This document shows positions 59,964 to 64,000 of a stretch of 64,000 bases of DNA, piece by piece (the stretch's first letter is position 1; the number at the start of each line of letters is the position of its first letter). A model generated the notes under the pieces. It did not search any database. It was not told where the DNA came from and worked only from the letters and a program-made list of their open reading frames with translations. This stretch comes from Capsaspora owczarzaki ATCC 30864. Lineage: Eukaryota > Opisthokonta > Filasterea. The translations under genes and the position numbers were made by a program. The stretch covers positions 1 to 64,000 of the forward strand of contig NW_011887293.1 in the NCBI RefSeq assembly GCF_000151315.2. Direction: 5' to 3'.

Positions 59964-62452
59964 CTACACCATTGCCTCGGGCGCCTCGGCGGAATCAAGA
60001 GTGGTGCAAACTTCACGCAGAACGCCTCCACGCGATTTCATCAACCAAGCGAGACTTCCAGTCCGATCACGAAGCAGCGCGCGTTTCATCCGCTTGCTCT
60101 CGGACCTTTCGACATCCTTTGGCCAGTCCAGCTGGAATTGAAGCCGCAACGAGCCGCCAGTGCACCCGGCCACCACGAGTAGACTCAGACTGAGAAAGTC
60201 GGCCCGCGGCGTGCAACAGTGCTTCGACCTCGCAATGGCGTAAAAGTGCCCAGGCCAGATGTCCCACGAGTTGCCGGCGACACGTCCAAGCCACGTCGAC
60301 TTGAGCTCAGCGAGGACGGGAGCTGTGACGGGTGCAGCTTCGAGCGCCACTTTGACGTCCTGTGGGGTCACAATCTCTGGGCGGAAGCAGCACAGACCAA
60401 AGTCGATCAACGCGACGGAGACGGAGACTTGTTGCTGGTATTGAGATTGGTCGGTTCGTGGAGGCGACGGAGGCATGATCGTTACCAGCACATTCCCTCT
60501 GTGAATGTCACCGTGAACGATGCCTTGCGAATGCACCCACTGCAGGGTCTCGCGCAACTTTGCGCAGATACCTTCAGCGTGTACTTGGTGAGCCCACCAC
60601 TCGAGGGTCGTGCCTGACAGGCAATGAGTCACCAGCGCAAAGCCCTTGGTGTCATTGAGAGTGGCTTCACAGAAGCTCAGCAGCACGGGGAGATTGTGCT
60701 CGCTCGCACCAGCGCGACCGAGAAGAGCCAGTGCCATGCCCTCCCGAACAAGCTGCTCCATCTGACCGTAGTACTTGCCGTCCGAAAATTTGACAACGAC
60801 GCGAGTGTTCGCGCCCTTGAGAGCAAGCTGTCCCGCAAACGTCGTGTTGTCTTTAAGATTCGTCACATTCATCACTTGCTGCTCCCCTTCGCTCTAGCGG
60901 GTGTCAGGTGTGTGTCATGAAGGAGAAGGAGCGAGCATGCAATCAAGAAGTGAGTAATCTGGTTCTGGACCGTCGCCAAAGACCATGCACTCGATAACAT
61001 ACCAATGACACAACCAGGCTGGAGGCTGTACTGCCTCGGCTGCCGCTTCCTGAGATCGGGTCACTGGACATTGGTTCATCCCACAGTGGCATGTTGCGTT
61101 GTTGTTGCTCCAGCAGAAACTTGATGGCTTGCCCTGGCTTGGACAGAGTGTACTCGATGATCGGAATGGGGAAGCCTGCTGCAGGATCCATACGCGTCGC
61201 TGTGTTCACGTGCGTCAAATCGACTAGCACGACGTGAATACCGCCTGATCTCCAGCAAATAGAGTAGCAAACGTCTATGTTGACATCATGGCGCATGCTT
61301 GCAATCATATAGCTTGCAAGCTCGAGCAAAGGTTCACGGCCGCGAGTCCGATCAGGCTTGACTTCAATCAGAAAGAGGACATAAGCCGGGCGGCCGAGAG
61401 TCAATCCACCTTGAACAGCGTAACGATGACGAGCAGCCTCGAGTTTCTCTGGCACGGCGTCTGTGTCGCAATCGAGCATCATCTCGAGTTGCGCCGTCGA
61501 GACAGCCACAAGGTCCGCGCACTTTTCGTTTGGGGCAAATAATTCCGTCTCGATGACCATCACATCCGCGCGCCCATTTTGGCGGCAGACGCTTGTGAAA
61601 AAATCCGCAAGAATTGAGTGGCTCTGCTGCTGTTCTTGGATATCAGACGGTAAGGAAGGACGCTGGCTGGGCTCAGTGGCTTCAGTCTCACGAAGTGAAA
61701 CAGCCCAGTCGCAATTGGGGAGGGCGTAGTGAACGGCCAGACTCGCCATTTCAGCATTGACAGAAGATCCTAAGGCCGCCACTGTAGATGTGATTGTCAG
61801 TGATGAGAGAGCCCGTGTTCAACAACACGCAAAACGACCACTTACAGAAATTTTCGTACGATTGCACAACTCCCTGGAGGTGCCTCTTGACTTGAGCGAG
61901 CTCCTTGTCCTTTGCTCTGAGGCCGCTAGCCCTTGTCTCAAGGGCTTCGTCCTTTTTGGCAAGGGCTTCGTCCTTTTTGGCAAGGGCGTCGTCCTTTGCG
62001 CTGCGTTCAGCTTTGAGCTCGTCGTCCTTTGCTCTGAGGTCGTTTTGAAGGCGCATTGCCAGAACTTGCCATGGATCTAAGATGAAGCAGAAAACACCAA
62101 TCACATCAGAGTTGGACAAACAAAACAAACAACAGCAAGGATCGCATCAGGTTGGCTCAAAGGGAGGGGAAAAATTGGCGCGAAACATCGCCGAGACTTT
62201 TGTCCGACGTGGCTTACGATTGCAATAAGATGGAGTACAAGCAACAAGGACACCAATGGACGGTCAACTCGGTACCTCACCATTTCGAGTAGGTGCAGCA
62301 GGCGCAGGAGCCGGACTTGCCGTCGGAGCAGCAGGTGCAGGAGCAGCAGGTGCAGGAGCAGCATAAGCAGGAGCAGCAACATCTGCCTCCGAGGCCGCAG
62401 CTCCTTGATTCTGCGATATGTTAGCCAAACGGTGGCGCGCTATTGCGCTCAT
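59964..62452 (-). CDS. Crinkler-like protein: coiled coil, PD-(D/E)XK-like nuclease, HGD-type kinase
   Basis: Four exons (62281-62452, 61846-62076, 61003-61781, 59964-60893) join in frame and give 703 residues. The start MSAIARHRLANISQ leads into an Ala/Pro repeat, then a coiled coil with tandem AKKDEAL units (DNA about 61900-62060). Exon 3 has a nuclease-like core: VMVIETELF, then YVLFLIEVKPDRT (E-x-K) and helices ELASYMIASMRHDV. Exon 4 is protein-kinase-like: VVVKFSDG (Lys), catalytic HSQGIVHGDIHRGNVLV and metal-binding LIDFGLC. Nuclease plus kinase fusions occur in the Crinkler effector class and in fungal FunK1-like proteins. The kinase has HGD in place of HRD, as RIO/APH-like kinases do. 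An E2F-like word sits in intron 1 (62175-62185). Whether it acts on self or foreign targets is unknown. Confidence 0.75.
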
Positions 62453-62817
62453 CGTCCGGAAATTATGAATGACTGAGCCGAATCAAGGCGATTGCATACG
62501 CTTTGCTTTCGAAGCCCCTGGTCTTCCGCCGTCGGCTGCTTCACTCTGGAAGCTGGATCGATGGTAGCCTTCGACCGAGCGCATCTATTGGAGGGAGTGA
62601 GGAAGCGGGCCTGTTTTGGCGCCAACTCGAGCCAAGAGTGCCCTCACGACGCTTTTGCCGCTTGTTGCTACCTACCGTTTGCAGACCCCAGAGTGCATGT
62701 GCGTGTTAAATCTACCCCAAGAAGTGGTAACCCTGCCCCGTCCCGCTCCCCCGTTTCAAGCGCTAGAATTGTTCCACTCGACGACGAATCTTTAGTAAAC
62801 AACAATCATCCAACATT
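62453..62817. other. Intergenic, no gene seen
   Basis: 365 bp between the start of the Crinkler-like kinase gene and the end of the glycoside hydrolase gene, both minus strand. It should hold the kinase gene promoter. Confidence 0.5.
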
Positions 62818-63183
62818 TCAATCACGAACAACCCCCGTGCGGTAGAGCCAATCGACAATCAGAGTGGACATGCCGAGACCCACAGCGCCGTCAGGATCGC
62901 CAGTGATCGGGTTGTACTGCTCCCAAATGCCGCTCTTCTCGACAAGGGCGAGCCACCTCTGGACAAGAGTGTCGGCTACGGCCGTGTAATTGCGCGAGCT
63001 GAGCGCCTCAATCACAAACCAGTTGGTAAAGCCCCATGTCGGGCCGCGCCACATCAGATCGTCGCTCCCCAAAAGGCCGGGTTGAACGAAGGCGAGTCCA
63101 TCGACGTGGTTGGAACAGGGAAGGTCGAGCAGTACTTGGACGTGTTTGTCAGATCGCCCGCGAGAATGTCGTCGGTAGCATCT
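62818..63183 (-). pseudogene. Glycoside hydrolase (GH63-like) C-terminal exon with frame break
   Basis: Two adjacent frames carry one family pattern. The upstream frame reads TNTSKYCSTFPVPTTSMDSP then SFNPAFWG. The downstream frame continues DDLMWRGPTWGFTNWFVIEA, IWEQYNPITGDPDGA and LIVDWLYRTGVVRD to the stop. The WRGPTW...NWFVIEAL and EQYNP blocks are typical of the alpha/alpha barrel end of GH63/MGH-like alpha-glucosidases. A one-base frame change lies near 63060-63070 at a TTTTGGGG run, so this is either a sequencing slip or a broken gene. The exon starts after an acceptor at about 63184. Earlier exons should lie further right. Confidence 0.65.
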
Positions 63184-64000
63184 CTTTGTCTTGTGTTCTG
63201 TGGATCGAAACACCTTCAATCGAGCTGTTATTGTTTGTGTTTCAGCTCATGGTGCACATCACTGGCAGTGTATATTTTTTTAGTTGTCCTTTCACACTCT
63301 TCATTCAATACACTGCTGCGAATTTCCTCTTCAAAATCAAGACCATTCTCATTCAAAATAGCAAACATCTCAAGATCGTCATTAAAAATAGCCGACATCT
63401 CAGATCGTCTGAGATTCGTCTCAGTCTTCACTTTCCTTCAGCCTTCAATCAGTCATGTCTGCATCCATTCTCACCCAGTCAGTTCCGTTTCCACTCAAAC
63501 CTCCAACCGTTTTTTTGTTTTTTCTGTTTCTGTGGCGTTGACTCATCTTCCATATGCTGCTCCATCACGCTTGTGGTCAGGTCTCACCCGGCGCCAGTGC
63601 ACCTCGTCCGCTGGGTTGCGTCCATCCGTGATCAGCTCAAGCCGCCAGTCGGAAACAAGCTCCTCAACGGCGATGGCTGCGAGGTCGGGTTTTCGCTGAA
63701 ACGCGCTTTTGTTCAATGCCATGCTTGTCACAGCAAGCAACGAGTGACGCCGACTCGAACGAGACGAACCAGACGAACGAGACGAGTGAAACGGAAACTC
63801 AAGCAGAATTGCAGTGCAGAACGAGTGACGCGTTCAGCTTGAACCACGTTCGCAGTTTCCGCAGCGTCAACAAAACCCAGTCGAATGGAATTTGGTGTCG
63901 ATGGTCACAAAGCGACAGAGTCGTGGATTGAAAGGAGGCGGGGGGGGGGATTACGGGCGAAATCGCACTCATGCAGCGTATGTCTTGACTATCGCACTCA
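63184..64000. other. Likely introns and upstream exons of the GH gene, not resolved
   Basis: A minus-strand open stretch at about 63590-63740 (FQRKPDLAAIAVEELVSDWR... to HWRR, followed by GTGAGA) may be an upstream exon, but I cannot tie it to the GH family. The rest is T-rich with no clear exon. Confidence 0.3.

Overview
The window is nuclear DNA from a eukaryote with many short introns, mostly 70-400 bp and nearly all GT-AG. Coding DNA is GC-rich, and introns and intergenic DNA carry many microsatellites. The gene set (Integrator subunit 6, a TBC1D9-type RabGAP, DENND4, a TRABD-type TraB protein, a UCP5-like carrier, a GABA-B-like seven-helix domain) points to a unicellular relative of animals. 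A filasterean such as Capsaspora would fit, but the species is not proven by anything I can read here.

Layout. 1-4507: 3' part of a non-LTR (LINE) retrotransposon. 4971-5306: a very long CAA repeat. 5349-8828 and 11586 to about 14354 (both minus strand): two related Crinkler/RHS-like NTPase-nuclease genes, the second decayed and running into an assembly gap (14355-15269), with a small unknown gene at 10546-11187 between them. 16188-24458: an 18-exon receptor gene whose spliced product reads signal peptide, right-handed beta-helix ectodomain, seven-helix class-C GPCR core, then two TIR domains. 24800-24880: a tRNA-Leu-like gene. 26368-59610: a compact block of conserved cellular genes: RPB4, TRABD, TBC1D9-like, INTS6, allantoinase, U2A', a mitochondrial UCP5-like carrier, a B-type cyclin and DENND4. 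59964-62452: a third Crinkler-like gene with coiled coil, PD-(D/E)XK-like nuclease and HGD-type kinase. 62818-64000: the 3' end of a glycoside hydrolase with a frame break.

Organisation. Both ends hold innate-immunity or genetic-conflict type genes (TIR receptor, Crinkler-like proteins) and a transposon. The middle is housekeeping. Several core genes are packed head to head with short shared promoters (INTS6/allantoinase, TRABD/TBC1D9-like) or tail to tail with under 450 bp between them.

The most notable object is the beta-helix/7TM/TIR-TIR receptor. All seventeen of its exon junctions join in frame with standard splice signals, giving 1897 codons without a stop. I know of no described protein that joins a class-C GPCR core to TIR domains.

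All exon structures were worked out by eye from splice signals, reading frame and family similarity. No transcript or database search was available.
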